A stretch of DNA of 64,000 nucleotides from Lawsonibacter asaccharolyticus (GCA_003112755.1 BFBT01000001.1:1550001-1614000), one strand, 5' to 3'; counted from the stretch's first letter, positions 1-9,593 are shown. The notes: generated by a model from the letters alone, not told the origin. Numbers and translations: made by a program.

Positions 1-611
1 AGATCCAGGCCAGCCTGACCGCCATGGTGGGCAAGCCCGTTGACCTGAAGATCATCGAGGTGCGCAACGCCGACATGGACGCCCAGCTGGTGGCGGAAAA
101 CATCGCTCAGCAGCTGGAGAAGCGCATCGGCTTCCGCCGCGCCATGAAGAACGCCATGGGCCGCGCTATGCGCGCCGGCGCCCGCGGCATCAAGACCTGC
201 TGCTCCGGCCGCCTGGGCGGCGCTGAGATCGCCCGCACCGAGCACTATCACGACGGCACCATCCCCCTGCAGACCCTCCGCGCCGACATCGACTACGGCT
301 TCGCGGAGGCCGCCACCACCTACGGCCGCATCGGCGTGAAGGTGTGGATCTACAAGGGCGAGGTCCTGACTCAGACCCTGCGCACCACCCCCCGCACCCT
401 GGATACCAGCAAGCCCTATCAGGAGCGCCGGGAGCGTCCCCGCCGGGACCGCCGCGACGGTGACCGCCGTCAGGGCGGCTTCAACCGGGACCGCCAAGGC
501 GGCGGCTTCAACCGCGGCCCCCGTCCCGCCGGTCAGGGTGGTTTCAATAACAATCGTGGCCCCCGTCCCGCCGGTCAGGCCAATGCTCCGAAGGAAGGAG
601 GCGCTCAGTAA
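1..611 (+). CDS. rpsC: 30S ribosomal protein S3, 5'-truncated
   Basis: Component of the 30S head near the mRNA entry channel. The open frame runs in from before the window edge (codon phase begins at base 3), so the N-terminal part and most of the KH domain are missing. The visible part contains the S3 C-terminal domain with the family stretches [23 protein letters not shown] and [12 protein letters not shown]. After the usual end of the domain ([10 protein letters not shown]) there is a tail of about 60 residues rich in Arg, Gly and Asn with repeated RGP and GGFN motifs, longer than in a typical S3. The stop overlaps the rplP start by one base (TAATG), which implies translational coupling. 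Confidence 0.97.
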   Translation, partial: IQASLTAMVGKPVDLKIIEVRNADMDAQLVAENIAQQLEKRIGFRRAMKNAMGRAMRAGARGIKTCCSGRLGGAEIARTEHYHDGTIPLQTLRADIDYGFAEAATTYGRIGVKVWIYKGEVLTQTLRTTPRTLDTSKPYQERRERPRRDRRDGDRRQGGFNRDRQGGGFNRGPRPAGQGGFNNNRGPRPAGQANAPKEGGAQ

Positions 612-1042
612 TGCTGCTGCCTAAGCGCGTAAAGTACCGCCGTGTCCACCGCGGCCGCATGAAGGGCAAGGCCAGCCGCGGCAACACCGTCACTTACGGC
701 GAGTGGGGCCTGCAGGCCATCGAGCCCAGCTGGATCACCAGCAACCAGATCGAGGCCGCCCGTATCGCCATGACCCGCTACACCAAGCGCGGCGGTAAGG
801 TCTGGATCAAGATCTTCCCCGACAAGCCGGTCACTGAGAAGCCTGCCGAGACCCGCATGGGCTCCGGTAAGGGCTCCCCTGAGTACTGGGTGGCCGTGGT
901 CAAGCCCGGCCGCGTCATGTTCGAGATCGCCGGCGTCTCCGAGGAGGTCGCCCGCGAGGCTCTGCGTCTGGCCAGCCACAAGCTGCCCGTCAAGTGCAAG
1001 ATCGTCAAGCGTGAAGAGACCGAGAAGGGTGGTGAAGCGTAA
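611..1042 (+). CDS. rplP: 50S ribosomal protein L16
   Basis: L16 sits near the peptidyl transferase centre and the A-site tRNA. The 143-residue product opens [19 protein letters not shown] and contains [27 protein letters not shown], both diagnostic of L16, and its length is normal. The start codon shares one base with the rpsC stop, and its own stop shares one base with the rpmC start, so the three genes form a tightly coupled unit. Confidence 0.98.
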   Translation: MLLPKRVKYRRVHRGRMKGKASRGNTVTYGEWGLQAIEPSWITSNQIEAARIAMTRYTKRGGKVWIKIFPDKPVTEKPAETRMGSGKGSPEYWVAVVKPGRVMFEIAGVSEEVAREALRLASHKLPVKCKIVKREETEKGGEA

Positions 1043-1239
1043 TGAAGGCCAATGAAGTTCGTAAGATGTCCGCCGCCGAGCTGGAGAGCAAGCTGGTGGA
1101 CCTGAAGAAGGACCTGTTCAACCTGCGCCTCCAGCACGCCACCAACCAGCTGGATAACCCAATCCGGATCGCTCAGGTCAAGAAGGATATCGCCCGGGTC
1201 AAGACCATCATCCGCGAGCAGCAGCTCGTCGGCCGCTAA
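1042..1239 (+). CDS. rpmC: 50S ribosomal protein L29
   Basis: L29 is a small helical-hairpin protein at the polypeptide exit of the 50S subunit. The 65-residue sequence has the family pattern: an N-terminal helix with LVDLKKDLFNLRLQHAT, then NPIRIAQVKKDIARVKTIIRE. Its start overlaps the rplP stop by one base. The order rplP-rpmC-rpsQ is universal in the S10 operon and supports the call. Confidence 0.97.
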   Translation: MKANEVRKMSAAELESKLVDLKKDLFNLRLQHATNQLDNPIRIAQVKKDIARVKTIIREQQLVGR

Positions 1240-1255
1240 GAGGAGGAACTAAGAC

Positions 1256-1516
1256 ATGGAAAACAGAACTTCTTCCCGCAAGACCAGAGTCGGCCTGGTG
1301 GTTTCGGACAAGATGGACAAGACCGTGGTGGTCGCCATCGCCGACCGCGTGGCCCATCCTCTGTACAAGAAGATCGTAAAGAGAACCTATAAGCTGAAGG
1401 CTCACGATGAGAACAACCAGTGCGGCGTGGGTGACCGCGTCCGCGTCATGGAGACCCGCCCCCTGTCCAAGGATAAGCGCTGGCGCGTGGTTGAGATCAT
1501 CGAGAAGGCGAAATAA
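1256..1516 (+). CDS. rpsQ: 30S ribosomal protein S17
   Basis: S17 is a primary 16S rRNA-binding OB-fold protein. The 86-residue product carries the expected [19 protein letters not shown] and [19 protein letters not shown] segments. It starts at an ATG 16 bases after rpmC, behind an AGAGGAGG-type ribosome binding site. The length is typical for Firmicutes. Confidence 0.98.
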   Translation: MENRTSSRKTRVGLVVSDKMDKTVVVAIADRVAHPLYKKIVKRTYKLKAHDENNQCGVGDRVRVMETRPLSKDKRWRVVEIIEKAK

Positions 1517-1528
1517 GGAGGTGCCGGC

Positions 1529-1897
1529 ATGATCCAGGAAGAAAGCTATCTGAAGGTCGCCGACAATACCGGCGCCAAGGAGATCAAGACCATCCGCGTT
1601 CTGGGCGGTTCCAAGCGCAAGTTCGGCAACATCGGTGATGTGGTCGTGGCTTCCGTGCGCAAGGCCGCTCCCGGCGGTCAGGTCAAGAAGGGCGAGGTGG
1701 TCAAGGCCGTCATCGTCCGCTCCGCCAAGGGCGTGCGCCGCGCGGACGGCTCTTATGTCCGGTTCGACGACAACGCCGCCGTCCTCATCAAGGAGGACAA
1801 GAACCCCCGCGGCACCCGTATCTTTGGCCCAGTGGCCCGCGAGCTGCGTGACAAGGATTACATGAAGATCCTGTCCCTGGCTCCCGAAGTGCTGTAA
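1529..1897 (+). CDS. rplN: 50S ribosomal protein L14
   Basis: L14 forms an intersubunit bridge and is the docking site of silencing factor RsfS. The 122-residue sequence begins [19 protein letters not shown] and contains [20 protein letters not shown] and the ending [10 protein letters not shown], all standard for L14. It follows rpsQ by 12 bases with a clear AAGGAGGTG Shine-Dalgarno. Confidence 0.98.
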   Translation: MIQEESYLKVADNTGAKEIKTIRVLGGSKRKFGNIGDVVVASVRKAAPGGQVKKGEVVKAVIVRSAKGVRRADGSYVRFDDNAAVLIKEDKNPRGTRIFGPVARELRDKDYMKILSLAPEVL

Positions 1898-1912
1898 GGG
1901 AGGGTTTGAACG

Positions 1913-2230
1913 ATGAATAAAATGAGCATCAAGAAGGACGACGTGGTCGTGGTCCTGTCCGGCAAGGACAAGGGCAAGCAGGGCAAGGTGCTGGAGGTCC
2001 AGCCCAAGGCCGGCAAGGTCATCGTCGAGAAGGTCAACGTGGTCTCCCGCCACACCAAGCCCCGCAAGCAGGGCGACCAGGGCGGCATCCTGAAGAAGGA
2101 AGCCCCCATCTATGCCTGCAAGGTGCAGCGCGTCTGCCCCAAGTGCAATAAGCCCACCCGCCCCGCCCACAAGCTGCTGGCGGACGGCAAGAAGGTCTGC
2201 GTCTGCAAGAAGTGCGGCGCCGAGATTTGA
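1913..2230 (+). CDS. rplX: 50S ribosomal protein L24
   Basis: L24 initiates 50S assembly by binding the 5' end of 23S rRNA. The KOW motif region [21 protein letters not shown] is near the N-terminus. The C-terminus has two cysteine pairs (CPKC and CKKC, residues about 78-103) separated by a basic loop, so it probably binds zinc, as in many clostridial L24 proteins. The ATG at 1913 lies 8 bases after an AAGGGAGGG site; an internal ATG three codons later is less well placed. Confidence 0.97.
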   Translation: MNKMSIKKDDVVVVLSGKDKGKQGKVLEVQPKAGKVIVEKVNVVSRHTKPRKQGDQGGILKKEAPIYACKVQRVCPKCNKPTRPAHKLLADGKKVCVCKKCGAEI

Positions 2231-2250
2231 GAGAGGAGGAGTGAATCGAA

Positions 2251-2802
2251 ATGGCTAACACGCCCAACCTGAAGAAGCTGTATCAGGACGAAGTCGCTCC
2301 TGCTCTGATGCAGAAGTTCGGCTATAAGTCCACCATGCAGATCCCCCGCCTGGAGAAGATCGTCCTCAACGTGGGCTGCAGCGAAGCCCGGGAGAACGCC
2401 AAGGTGCTGGATGCCGTGGTGTCCGACCTGACCGCCATCACCGGCCAGAAGGCCGTGGTCACCAAGGCCAAGAAGTCCGTGGCCAACTTCAAGCTGCGTG
2501 AGGGCATGCCCATCGGCGCCAAGGTCACCCTGCGGGGCAACAAGATGTGGGAGTTCCTAGACCGCCTGTTCAACGTGGCCCTGCCCCGCGTCCGTGACTT
2601 CCGCGGCATCTCCGCCGATTCCTTCGACGGCCGCGGCAACTACGCCCTGGGTGTCAAGGAGCAGCTGATCTTCCCCGAGATCGAGTACGACAAGATCGAC
2701 AAGATCCGCGGCATGGACATCGTGGTGTGCACCACCGCTCAGACGGACGAAGAGGCCCGGGAGCTGCTCAAGCTCGTCGGCGCCCCCTTTGCCACCCGCT
2801 AA
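2251..2802 (+). CDS. rplE: 50S ribosomal protein L5
   Basis: L5 binds 5S rRNA and contacts P-site tRNA in the 50S central protuberance. The 183-residue product has [42 protein letters not shown] and [24 protein letters not shown], all strongly conserved in L5. A GAGAGGAGG site precedes the ATG by about 12 bases. Confidence 0.98.
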   Translation: MANTPNLKKLYQDEVAPALMQKFGYKSTMQIPRLEKIVLNVGCSEARENAKVLDAVVSDLTAITGQKAVVTKAKKSVANFKLREGMPIGAKVTLRGNKMWEFLDRLFNVALPRVRDFRGISADSFDGRGNYALGVKEQLIFPEIEYDKIDKIRGMDIVVCTTAQTDEEARELLKLVGAPFATR

Positions 2803-2817
2803 GGAGGAGGAGAAGTT

Positions 2818-3003
2818 ATGGCTAAGAAATCCATGATCCTGAAGCAGCAGAGAGAGCCCAAGTTCTCCACCCGGCAGTACAACCGCTGCAAGCTGTGCGG
2901 CCGCCCCCACGCCTACCTGCGTGACTACGGCATCTGCCGTATCTGCTTCCGCGAGCTGGCTTACAAGGGCCAGATCCCCGGCGTGAAGAAGGCCTCCTGG
3001 TAA
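2818..3003 (+). CDS. rpsN: 30S ribosomal protein S14, type Z
   Basis: S14 binds late in 30S head assembly. This 61-residue protein is the short zinc-containing form (often called rpsZ): two CxxC pairs, CKLC at about residues 24-27 and CRIC at about 40-43, frame the [11 protein letters not shown] loop. It follows rplE by 15 bases. It is the last gene before a 428-base spacer with hairpins and a promoter, so transcription may be partly terminated or re-initiated here. Confidence 0.97.
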   Translation: MAKKSMILKQQREPKFSTRQYNRCKLCGRPHAYLRDYGICRICFRELAYKGQIPGVKKASW

Positions 3004-3048
3004 GGGGCGCTCTGACTGCCTGGCAGTTTGTTCCCTATAAGATCTTCA

Positions 3049-3109
3049 GGGAAGGGGCCAAATCCTGGCCCCTTCCCAAAGAATCTTTCCACGCACTCAC
3101 GAGTGCGTG
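3049..3109 (+). terminator. Two hairpins after rpsN (possible attenuator or processing site)
   Basis: An 11-bp perfect stem (3049-3059 with 3067-3077, GGGAAGGGGCC) is followed by a second, 9-bp stem (3090-3098 with 3101-3109, CACGCACTC). Neither is followed by a long T-run, so a strong intrinsic terminator is not shown. A partial terminator or an RNA-processing site within the ribosomal operon fits better. Confidence 0.5.
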
Positions 3110-3120
3110 ATTAAAAGCCC

Positions 3121-3149
3121 TTGCCAACCGGGAAAAACAGGGGTATAAT
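3121..3149 (+). promoter_or_regulatory. Sigma-A promoter upstream of rpsH
   Basis: TTGCCA (3121-3126), a 17-base spacer and a perfect TATAAT (3144-3149). It lies inside the ribosomal superoperon and would drive rpsH and everything downstream behind a leader of about 275 nucleotides. Confidence 0.8.
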
Positions 3150-3155
3150 AAACCG

Positions 3156-3431
3156 ATTGCGTCTCAAGGGCGCAGAAAAGAATTTCCCACGCTTTCAGGT
3201 GTGCGAAACCCGTAATCCGCTGGACGCAGTCCGCGGCTACGGGGCTTTGCGCTGCTGTGAGCGCGCGGCCGCCCGAGGCGGCCGCCAGTGGTGGTCAACT
3301 CCGCCTGCGGGCGGTTTTGATAGATGCGCCCAAAGGGCGCAGAGGCGGTCAACAGGTCGGGGACGAGCCTAATTCCCGATACCTTGCCGTCTGTACCGGC
3401 TTGCCGGTAATCTGAATAGGAGGTAAGACTC
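3156..3431 (+). promoter_or_regulatory. Long structured 5' leader of rpsH
   Basis: A non-coding stretch between the internal promoter and rpsH. It holds several clean hairpins: GCGGCCGCC/GGCGGCCGC near 3266-3286, TGCGCCC/GGGCGCA near 3323-3341, and TACCGGC/GCCGGTA near 3396-3411. The rpsH Shine-Dalgarno AGGAGGT follows directly. No known ribosomal-protein leader class was recognised. Regulation by a ribosomal protein is inferred from position only. Confidence 0.45.
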
Positions 3432-3830
3432 ATGCACATCACCGATCCCATTGCGGATATGCTGACCCGGATCCGCAACGCGAACAACGCCAAGCATGAC
3501 ACCGTGGATGTCCCCGCGTCCAACATGAAAAAGGCCATCGCGCAGATCCTGCTGGAAGAGGGCTATATCAAGAACTTCCAACTGATCGACGACGGCACGC
3601 AGGGCGTGATCCGCATCACCCTGAAGTACAATGCCGGCAAGGAGAAGGTTCTCAGCGGCCTGCGCCGGGTGTCCAAGCCCGGTCTGCGCGTCTATGCCGG
3701 TGCCGATGAGCTGCCCCGCGTCCTGCGCGGCCTGGGTACTGCCATCGTGTCCACGTCCAAGGGCGTCATGACCGACAAGAAGGCCCGCGAGGCCCATGTC
3801 GGCGGCGAAGTCCTGGCATTCATTTGGTAA
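3432..3830 (+). CDS. rpsH: 30S ribosomal protein S8
   Basis: S8 is a primary 16S rRNA-binding protein and, in E. coli, the translational repressor of the spc operon. The 132-residue protein begins [18 protein letters not shown] and contains the C-terminal [26 protein letters not shown], both typical. It starts behind an AGGAGGT site at the end of a long structured leader with its own promoter, unlike the tight spacing of its neighbours. Confidence 0.98.
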   Translation: MHITDPIADMLTRIRNANNAKHDTVDVPASNMKKAIAQILLEEGYIKNFQLIDDGTQGVIRITLKYNAGKEKVLSGLRRVSKPGLRVYAGADELPRVLRGLGTAIVSTSKGVMTDKKAREAHVGGEVLAFIW

Positions 3831-3843
3831 GGAGGGTATAGGA

Positions 3844-4389
3844 ATGTCGAGAATCGGAAGAGCTCCTATCGCCATCCCTGCCGGCGTGGAGATCAAAATC
3901 GAAGAGAACAACGTGGTGACCGTCAAGGGCCCCAAGGGCACCCTGACCCGTCAGTTCCACCCCAACATGACCATCGCCCAGGAGGGCGCCGAGCTGAAGG
4001 TGACCCGTCCCAACGACGCCAAGGAGAACCGCGCGCTCCACGGCCTGACCCGCACTCTGCTCCACAACATGGTGGTGGGTGTGACCGAGGGCTTCAAGAA
4101 GGAGCTGGACGTGAACGGCGTGGGCTACCGCGTGGCCATGGAGGGCAGCAAGCTGGTCATGAACCTGGGCTTCTCCCATCAGGTGATCGTGGAGGAAGTC
4201 GAGGGCATCAAGATCGAGGCCCCCACCCCCAACAAGATCATCATCAGCGGCTGCGACAAGCAGCAGGTGGGCCAGTTTGCCGCCGAAGTGAGAGAGAAAC
4301 GTCCCCCCGAGCCTTATAAGGGCAAGGGCATCAAATACACCGACGAGGTCATCCGCCGCAAGGCTGGTAAGACCGGCGCCAAGAAGTAA
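3844..4389 (+). CDS. rplF: 50S ribosomal protein L6
   Basis: L6 lies near the factor-binding site of the 50S subunit. The start is set at ATG 3844 because it follows an AAGGAGGG site and gives the family N-terminus [17 protein letters not shown]; the open frame extends further upstream into rpsH but without family similarity. The 181-residue product ends with the L6 signature [29 protein letters not shown] split over the last 30 residues. Confidence 0.97.
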   Translation: MSRIGRAPIAIPAGVEIKIEENNVVTVKGPKGTLTRQFHPNMTIAQEGAELKVTRPNDAKENRALHGLTRTLLHNMVVGVTEGFKKELDVNGVGYRVAMEGSKLVMNLGFSHQVIVEEVEGIKIEAPTPNKIIISGCDKQQVGQFAAEVREKRPPEPYKGKGIKYTDEVIRRKAGKTGAKK

Positions 4390-4403
4390 GGAGGTGTGCC
4401 ACT

Positions 4404-4763
4404 ATGATCAACAGACCTGATACTCGTTCCCAGCGCATCAAGCGCCACAAGCGTGTGCGTGCGAAGATTTCCGGCACGCCCGAGCGTCCCCGCCTGAACG
4501 TCTTCCGCAGTGAGACCAACATCTACGCCCAGATCATCGACGATGTGAACGGCAAGACCCTGGTCTCCGCTTCTTCCCTGGAGAAGGATTTCTCCTGTGA
4601 GGGCACCAAGACCGACGCCGCCAAGCAGGTGGGCGTCAACGTGGCCGAACGTGCCAAGGCGAAGGGCATTGAGAACGTGGTGTTCGACCGCGGCGGCTAT
4701 GTGTATCATGGCCGTGTCAAGGCTCTGGCCGAAGGCGCCCGTGAGGGCGGCCTGCAGTTCTAA
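4404..4763 (+). CDS. rplR: 50S ribosomal protein L18
   Basis: L18 binds 5S rRNA together with L5. The 119-residue sequence has [20 protein letters not shown], the [14 protein letters not shown] segment and the C-terminal [21 protein letters not shown], all characteristic. It is spaced 14 bases from rplF with an AAGGAGGTG site. Confidence 0.98.
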   Translation: MINRPDTRSQRIKRHKRVRAKISGTPERPRLNVFRSETNIYAQIIDDVNGKTLVSASSLEKDFSCEGTKTDAAKQVGVNVAERAKAKGIENVVFDRGGYVYHGRVKALAEGAREGGLQF

Positions 4764-4780
4764 GGGAGGAGGAAACGACA

Positions 4781-5281
4781 ATGGCTAGATTTGAGAGAGA
4801 ACCCAGCGAGTTCGTGGAGAAGCTCGTTTCCCTGAACCGCGTATCCAAGACCGTCAAGGGCGGCCGCGTGATGAAGTTTGCCGCCCTGATGGTGGTGGGT
4901 GACGAGAAGGGCCGTGTGGGCTTCGGCACCGGCAAGGCCGCCGAAGTGCCCGAGGCCATCCGCAAGGGCATCGAGGATGCCAAGAAGAACATGATCACTG
5001 TGTCCCTGGCGGGCACCAGCATCCCCCACGAGGTGATCGGCGAGTTCGGCGCCGGCCGCGTGCTGATGAAGCCCGCCGCCCCCGGTACCGGCGTCATCGC
5101 CGGCGGTCCCGTCCGTGCGGTCATGGAGGCCGTGGGGATCAAGGACATCCGCACCAAGTGCCTGCGCTCCAACAACCCGCAGAACGTGGTCTCCGCGACC
5201 TTTGAGGGCCTCAAGTCCCTGAGGAGCCCCGAGGAAGTGGCCCGCATCCGCGGTAAGAGCGTGGAAGAGATCGTGGGTTAA
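4781..5281 (+). CDS. rpsE: 30S ribosomal protein S5
   Basis: S5 contributes to decoding accuracy and lines the mRNA entry channel. The 166-residue protein has the N-terminal double-stranded-RNA-binding-like domain ([26 protein letters not shown]) and the C-terminal domain with [19 protein letters not shown] and the ending [13 protein letters not shown]. Length and order are normal. Confidence 0.98.
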   Translation: MARFEREPSEFVEKLVSLNRVSKTVKGGRVMKFAALMVVGDEKGRVGFGTGKAAEVPEAIRKGIEDAKKNMITVSLAGTSIPHEVIGEFGAGRVLMKPAAPGTGVIAGGPVRAVMEAVGIKDIRTKCLRSNNPQNVVSATFEGLKSLRSPEEVARIRGKSVEEIVG

Positions 5282-5294
5282 GGAGGACGTTCCA

Positions 5295-5477
5295 ATGGCT
5301 AATCTGAACATCAAGCTGGTCAAGAGCCTGAACGGCCGCATCGCCAAGCATCAGGCGACTGCCGAGGCCCTGGGCCTCCGTAAGATCGGCGACACCACCG
5401 TGCAGCCCGACAACGCGGCTACCCGGGGCAAGATCGCCCACATCGGCTACCTGCTTCAGGTCACCGAGGAAAACTGA
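5295..5477 (+). CDS. rpmD: 50S ribosomal protein L30
   Basis: L30 is a small 50S protein. The 60-residue sequence begins [20 protein letters not shown] and has [21 protein letters not shown], matching L30 of Firmicutes. It lies between rpsE and rplO as expected, 13 bases after rpsE with an AAGGAGG site. Confidence 0.97.
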   Translation: MANLNIKLVKSLNGRIAKHQATAEALGLRKIGDTTVQPDNAATRGKIAHIGYLLQVTEEN

Positions 5478-5496
5478 CGAAGGAGGCGCTCGAGAA

Positions 5497-5937
5497 ATGA
5501 ATCTGCATGAACTCTCTCCCGCAGCCGGCGCGAACAAGCAGCCCTACCGCAAGGGCCGCGGCGCCGGTTCCGGCAACGGCAAGACCGGCGGCCGTGGACA
5601 CAAGGGCCAGAAGGCCCGTTCCGGCGGCGGCGTCCGCGTTGGGTTCGAGGGCGGCCAGATGCCTCTGGCCCGCCGCCTGCCCAAGCGCGGTTTCCACAAC
5701 ATTTTCGCCAAGCCCCTGGAGTCCATCAACGTCTCCGCTCTGGAGAAGTTCGAGGACGGGGCTGTGGTCAACGCCCAGGCTCTGCTGGAGAAGGGTATCC
5801 TCTCCAAGTGCCAGTACGGCGTCAAGATCCTGGGCAACGGCAATCTGACCAAGAAGCTGCATGTCCAGGCTTCCGCCTTCTCCGCTTCCGCGAAGGAGAA
5901 GATCGTCGCGGCTGGCGGAAAGTATGAGGTGATCTAA
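5497..5937 (+). CDS. rplO: 50S ribosomal protein L15
   Basis: L15 is a late-assembly 50S protein with a Gly-rich basic N-terminal extension. The protein opens [20 protein letters not shown], followed by the [22 protein letters not shown] stretch that threads into rRNA; the C-terminal globular part ends [16 protein letters not shown]. The stop codon abuts the secY GTG start without any gap. Confidence 0.98.
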   Translation: MNLHELSPAAGANKQPYRKGRGAGSGNGKTGGRGHKGQKARSGGGVRVGFEGGQMPLARRLPKRGFHNIFAKPLESINVSALEKFEDGAVVNAQALLEKGILSKCQYGVKILGNGNLTKKLHVQASAFSASAKEKIVAAGGKYEVI

Positions 5938-7308
5938 GTGATCGAAACAGTACGCAACGCGTGGAAGGTCCCTGAGTTGCGCAAGAAGATCATGTTCACC
6001 ATCTTTGCGCTGCTGATCTTCCGCCTGGGTTCCGCCGTGCCGGTGCCCTATATTGACTCCACCACCCTGGAGACTTATCTGGCGGCTCAGAGCGGCACCA
6101 TCCTGGGCTTGATGAACGCCATGAGCGGCTCCGCCTTCTCCATGGCCACCGTCTTCGCCCTGAGCATCCAGCCCTATATCAATGCGTCCATTATCATCCA
6201 GCTGCTGACCGTGGCCATTCCCGCTCTGGAGCGGCTGGCCAAGGAGGGCGGCGAGGAGGGCCGCAAGAAGATCGCCTCCATCACCCGGTACACCACTGTG
6301 GCCATCGGACTTCTGCAGGGCTTCGGCTATTACACCCTGATCAAGAGCTACGGCCTGGTGGAGAGCGGCAGCGTCAACGGCATCTGGGCGGGCATCGTCA
6401 TCGTCCTGTCCTTCACCGCTGGTTCTGCCTTCCTGATGTGGCTGGGTGAGCAGATCACTGAGTTCGGTATCGGCAACGGCATCTCCATCATCCTGTTCGC
6501 GGGCATCGTCTCCCGCGGTCCCCAGATGGTGGGCGACATCTACACCGGCGTGACCAGATGGGCCGCCGGCCTGAGCGCGGAAGAGCTGACCCAGATGGGG
6601 ATGAGCGAGACCGCTATCACTGCCTACCAGAAGAGCCTGCTGCCCCCCTGGGTGGTGGCCCTGATCGTAGTGGGCATGCTGGCCCTGGTGATCTTCATCG
6701 TGTTCATCTCCAACGCTGAGCGCCGCCTGCCTGTGCAGTACGCCAAGCGGGTTGTAGGACGGAAGATGTACGGCGGCCAGTCCACTCACATCCCTATGAA
6801 GGTGAACATGAGCGGCGTCATGCCCATCATCTTTGCCCAGTCCATTGCCTCTCTGCCCGCCACCATCGGGGCCTTTACCGGCCACACCATGGATTCTCCG
6901 GGCTTCTGGGGCGGCTTCCTGAAGCTGTTCGACACCAGCAAGCCGTTCTACAGCATCCTGTATTTCCTGCTGATCATCGGCTTCAGCTATTTCTATGCCA
7001 CCATGCAGTTCAACCCCATTGAGGTGGCCAATAACCTGAAGAAGAACGGCGGCTTCATCCCCGGCTTCCGTCCCGGCAAGCCTACCGCCGACTTCATTAC
7101 CAAGGTGCTCAACAAAATCACCATGTTCGGTGCGCTGTACCTGTCTGTGATCGCCATCGCGCCCATCATCACCGGGAACCTGGTGGGTTACAGCTCCCTG
7201 GCCATCGGCGGTACTTCCGTCATCATCGTGGTGGGCGTGGCCCTGGAGACCGTCAAGCAGCTGGAGGCCCAGATGCTGATGCGCCACTACAAGGGCTTCC
7301 TGGAGTAA
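5938..7308 (+). CDS. secY: Protein translocase subunit SecY
   Basis: Pore-forming subunit of the SecYEG channel in the cytoplasmic membrane. The 456-residue product shows the ten-helix pattern and SecY motifs: RLGSAVPVPYID at the N-terminus, ALSIQPYINASIIIQLL, the cytoplasmic NAERRLPVQYAKRVVGRKMYGGQS, and EVANNLKKNGGFIPGFRPG. It starts with GTG directly after the rplO stop, with a GAGGTGAT element inside the end of rplO serving as ribosome binding site. It is a little longer than average owing to a loop near residues 205-225. Confidence 0.98.
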   Translation: MIETVRNAWKVPELRKKIMFTIFALLIFRLGSAVPVPYIDSTTLETYLAAQSGTILGLMNAMSGSAFSMATVFALSIQPYINASIIIQLLTVAIPALERLAKEGGEEGRKKIASITRYTTVAIGLLQGFGYYTLIKSYGLVESGSVNGIWAGIVIVLSFTAGSAFLMWLGEQITEFGIGNGISIILFAGIVSRGPQMVGDIYTGVTRWAAGLSAEELTQMGMSETAITAYQKSLLPPWVVALIVVGMLALVIFIVFISNAERRLPVQYAKRVVGRKMYGGQSTHIPMKVNMSGVMPIIFAQSIASLPATIGAFTGHTMDSPGFWGGFLKLFDTSKPFYSILYFLLIIGFSYFYATMQFNPIEVANNLKKNGGFIPGFRPGKPTADFITKVLNKITMFGALYLSVIAIAPIITGNLVGYSSLAIGGTSVIIVVGVALETVKQLEAQMLMRHYKGFLE

Positions 7309-7320
7309 GGGGCTTTGATC

Positions 7321-7959
7321 ATGGGTATGAAGCTGATCATGCTGGGCGCCCCCGGTGCGGGCAAGGGCACACAGGCTGAGATCCTCAGTGCCAAGCTGGG
7401 CATTCCGACCATATCCACCGGCAATATCCTCCGCGCCGCCATCAAGGACGGCACGCCCATCGGGCTCCAGGCCAAGTCCTATATGGACGCGGGCAAGCTG
7501 GTCCCCGACGAGGTCATCATCGGCATCGTGGCCGAGCGCCTGGCTCAGCCCGACTGCGCAAGCGGCTTCATCCTGGACGGGGTGCCCCGCACCATCGGCC
7601 AGGCCGAGGCCCTGGATCAGGCCGGCGTCACCTTTGATCACGTGCTCTCCATCGAGATCTCCGACGCGGAGATCGAGGAGCGCATGGAGGGACGCAGAGT
7701 CTGCTCCACCTGCGGCGCACCCTACCACATTCACGCCAAGCCCCCCAAACAGGAGGGGATATGCGACAGCTGCGGCGGCGTACTGATGCAGCGCGATGAT
7801 GACAGGCCGGAGACGGTGCGTCACCGCCTGGAGGTCTACCACAGCGAGACCGAGCCGCTGAAGGGGTACTATGAGTCCAAAGGGATCCTGAACCCCATCC
7901 CGAATCAGCCCACTATAGAGGGGACCACTGAGGTCATCATGGAGGCGCTGAAGGCGTGA
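7321..7959 (+). CDS. adk: Adenylate kinase
   Basis: Interconverts ATP plus AMP and two ADP in the cytoplasm. The P-loop GAPGAGKGTQ lies near the N-terminus, followed by ISTGNILRAAIKDGT and the LID domain, which carries the zinc-binding cysteines CSTCGAPYH and CDSCGG of Gram-positive long-type Adk. The start is taken at ATG 7321 (about 212 residues); a TTG six bases upstream and an ATG six bases downstream are alternatives. The end overlaps map by four bases (GTGA). Confidence 0.97.
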   Translation: MGMKLIMLGAPGAGKGTQAEILSAKLGIPTISTGNILRAAIKDGTPIGLQAKSYMDAGKLVPDEVIIGIVAERLAQPDCASGFILDGVPRTIGQAEALDQAGVTFDHVLSIEISDAEIEERMEGRRVCSTCGAPYHIHAKPPKQEGICDSCGGVLMQRDDDRPETVRHRLEVYHSETEPLKGYYESKGILNPIPNQPTIEGTTEVIMEALKA

Positions 7960-8735
7960 AAGGCGTAGAACTGATTTCCATTAAATCTCCCAGGGAGATC
8001 GAGGCCATGCGCCGGGCCGGGCGGATCACCGCCCAGGCCCGGGCCCTGGCTGGTTCCATGGTGGCACCCGGCGTCACTACCCATGAGATCGATACAGCGG
8101 TCCGCCGCTTTATCGAGAGCCACGGGGCCAAGCCCTCTTTTTTGGGCTACGGCGGTTTTCCCGGTTCGGCCTGCATCTCGGTGAACGACGAGGTGATCCA
8201 CGGCATCCCCGGTCCCCGGAAGCTGAAGGAGGGCGACATCGTCAGCGTAGACGTAGGTGCTTTCATCGGCGGCTTCCACGGCGACTGTGCCGCCACCTAT
8301 GCCTGCGGTCAGATCAGCGATCAGGCAAAAAAGCTGATCGAAGTGACCCAGCAGAGCTTTTGGGAGGGCATCAAAATGGCTCGGAAGGGCTGCCGGGTGT
8401 CCGATATCGGCCATGCGGTCCAGACCTATGTGGAGGCCAACGGCTTCTCTGTGGTCCGGGACTATGTGGGTCACGGTGTGGGCGCAAAGCTCCACGAGGC
8501 CCCAGAGGTACGTAATTTCGGCCCCGCAGGCCACGGCCCCCGTCTGCTGCCCGGCATGACTCTGGCGGTGGAGCCCATGGTCAATGTGGGCGACTGGCAG
8601 ATCCGGGTGCTGCCCGACGGCTGGACCGTCAAAACGCTGGACGGCTCTCTGGCCGCCCACTATGAAAATACGATCCTCATCACCGAAGGTGACGCCGAGG
8701 TCCTCACAGTCACCGAGGATGGAGCCTATGTTTGA
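7956..8735 (+). CDS. map: Methionine aminopeptidase, type I
   Basis: Removes the initiator methionine from nascent proteins using two metal ions. The 259-residue sequence has the pita-bread-fold markers: SVNDEVIHGIPGPR, DIVSVDVGAFIGGFHGD (metal Asp residues), YVGHGVGAKLHEAPEVRNFG (His) and LAVEPMVNVGD (Glu). It starts with GTG overlapping the adk stop. Coupling with secY and adk is a common Firmicutes arrangement. Confidence 0.97.
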   Translation: MKGVELISIKSPREIEAMRRAGRITAQARALAGSMVAPGVTTHEIDTAVRRFIESHGAKPSFLGYGGFPGSACISVNDEVIHGIPGPRKLKEGDIVSVDVGAFIGGFHGDCAATYACGQISDQAKKLIEVTQQSFWEGIKMARKGCRVSDIGHAVQTYVEANGFSVVRDYVGHGVGAKLHEAPEVRNFGPAGHGPRLLPGMTLAVEPMVNVGDWQIRVLPDGWTVKTLDGSLAAHYENTILITEGDAEVLTVTEDGAYV

Positions 8736-9027
8736 TTACACAGGCCAAATCGTCCAGGCGACCGCCGGACGGGATAAGGGCGGCGTGTTCTGCGTCGTTG
8801 CTATGGACCAGCGGCAGGAGCGACTGCTGCTGGCAGACGGGAAACGAAGAAAGGTCTCCCGGCCAAAGGCAAAGAAGCTGGGCCATGTACGGCAGCTGAC
8901 CGAGGTCCGGCAGGAGTATGACCACCCGGCCATCCACAAGCTGAGACAAGGGGAACCGGTATCAGACCGAGAACTGAGAAGGGCGCTGGCCGCCTTCAAG
9001 GAGGGAATCACGCTTGGCGAAAGATGA
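8728..9027 (+). CDS. KOW-domain RNA-binding protein (L14e-like)
   Basis: A 99-residue basic protein. The start is set at ATG 8728, overlapping the map stop by eight bases. The N-terminal [22 protein letters not shown] is a KOW / L14e-type SH3-like fold; a basic segment [16 protein letters not shown] follows. Small genes of this type are found between map and infA in many Clostridia and Bacilli, for example B. subtilis ybzG. A role in ribosome biogenesis or translation is inferred from fold and position; no biochemical function can be assigned from sequence. Confidence 0.85.
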   Translation: MFDYTGQIVQATAGRDKGGVFCVVAMDQRQERLLLADGKRRKVSRPKAKKLGHVRQLTEVRQEYDHPAIHKLRQGEPVSDRELRRALAAFKEGITLGER

Positions 9028-9232
9028 TATGATTGAGCTGGAGGGAATCGTCACCGAATCCCTTCCCAATACCACCTTCCATGTGGATATTGGCAATGGC
9101 CACATCATTCTGGCCCACATCTCTGGGAAACTTCGCATGAACTTCATCCGTATCCTGCCCGGGGACAAGGTGACCGTGCAGATGTCACCCTACGACCTCA
9201 CCCGGGGCCGTATCACCTGGCGTTCTAAGTAA
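9014..9232 (+). CDS. infA: Translation initiation factor IF-1
   Basis: IF-1 is a 72-residue OB-fold protein that occupies the ribosomal A site during initiation. The sequence [20 protein letters not shown] and the ending [15 protein letters not shown] are typical. The start codon is TTG at 9014, inside the 3' end of the KOW gene, eight bases after an AAGGAGGG site. A rare start codon and the overlap may limit expression. Confidence 0.97.
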   Translation: MAKDDMIELEGIVTESLPNTTFHVDIGNGHIILAHISGKLRMNFIRILPGDKVTVQMSPYDLTRGRITWRSK

Positions 9233-9248
9233 CTATTAACGACCGCGC

Positions 9249-9574
<326 letters not shown>

Positions 9575-9593
9575 ATTGGAGGTGCTGTAATAA

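Noticed and set aside
5461..7842. 793-codon open frame on the minus strand opposite rplO, secY and adk
   Set aside because: It is the mirror of three strongly conserved genes. The translation is Gly/His/Leu/Asp-rich low-complexity sequence typical of antisense frames in GC-rich DNA.
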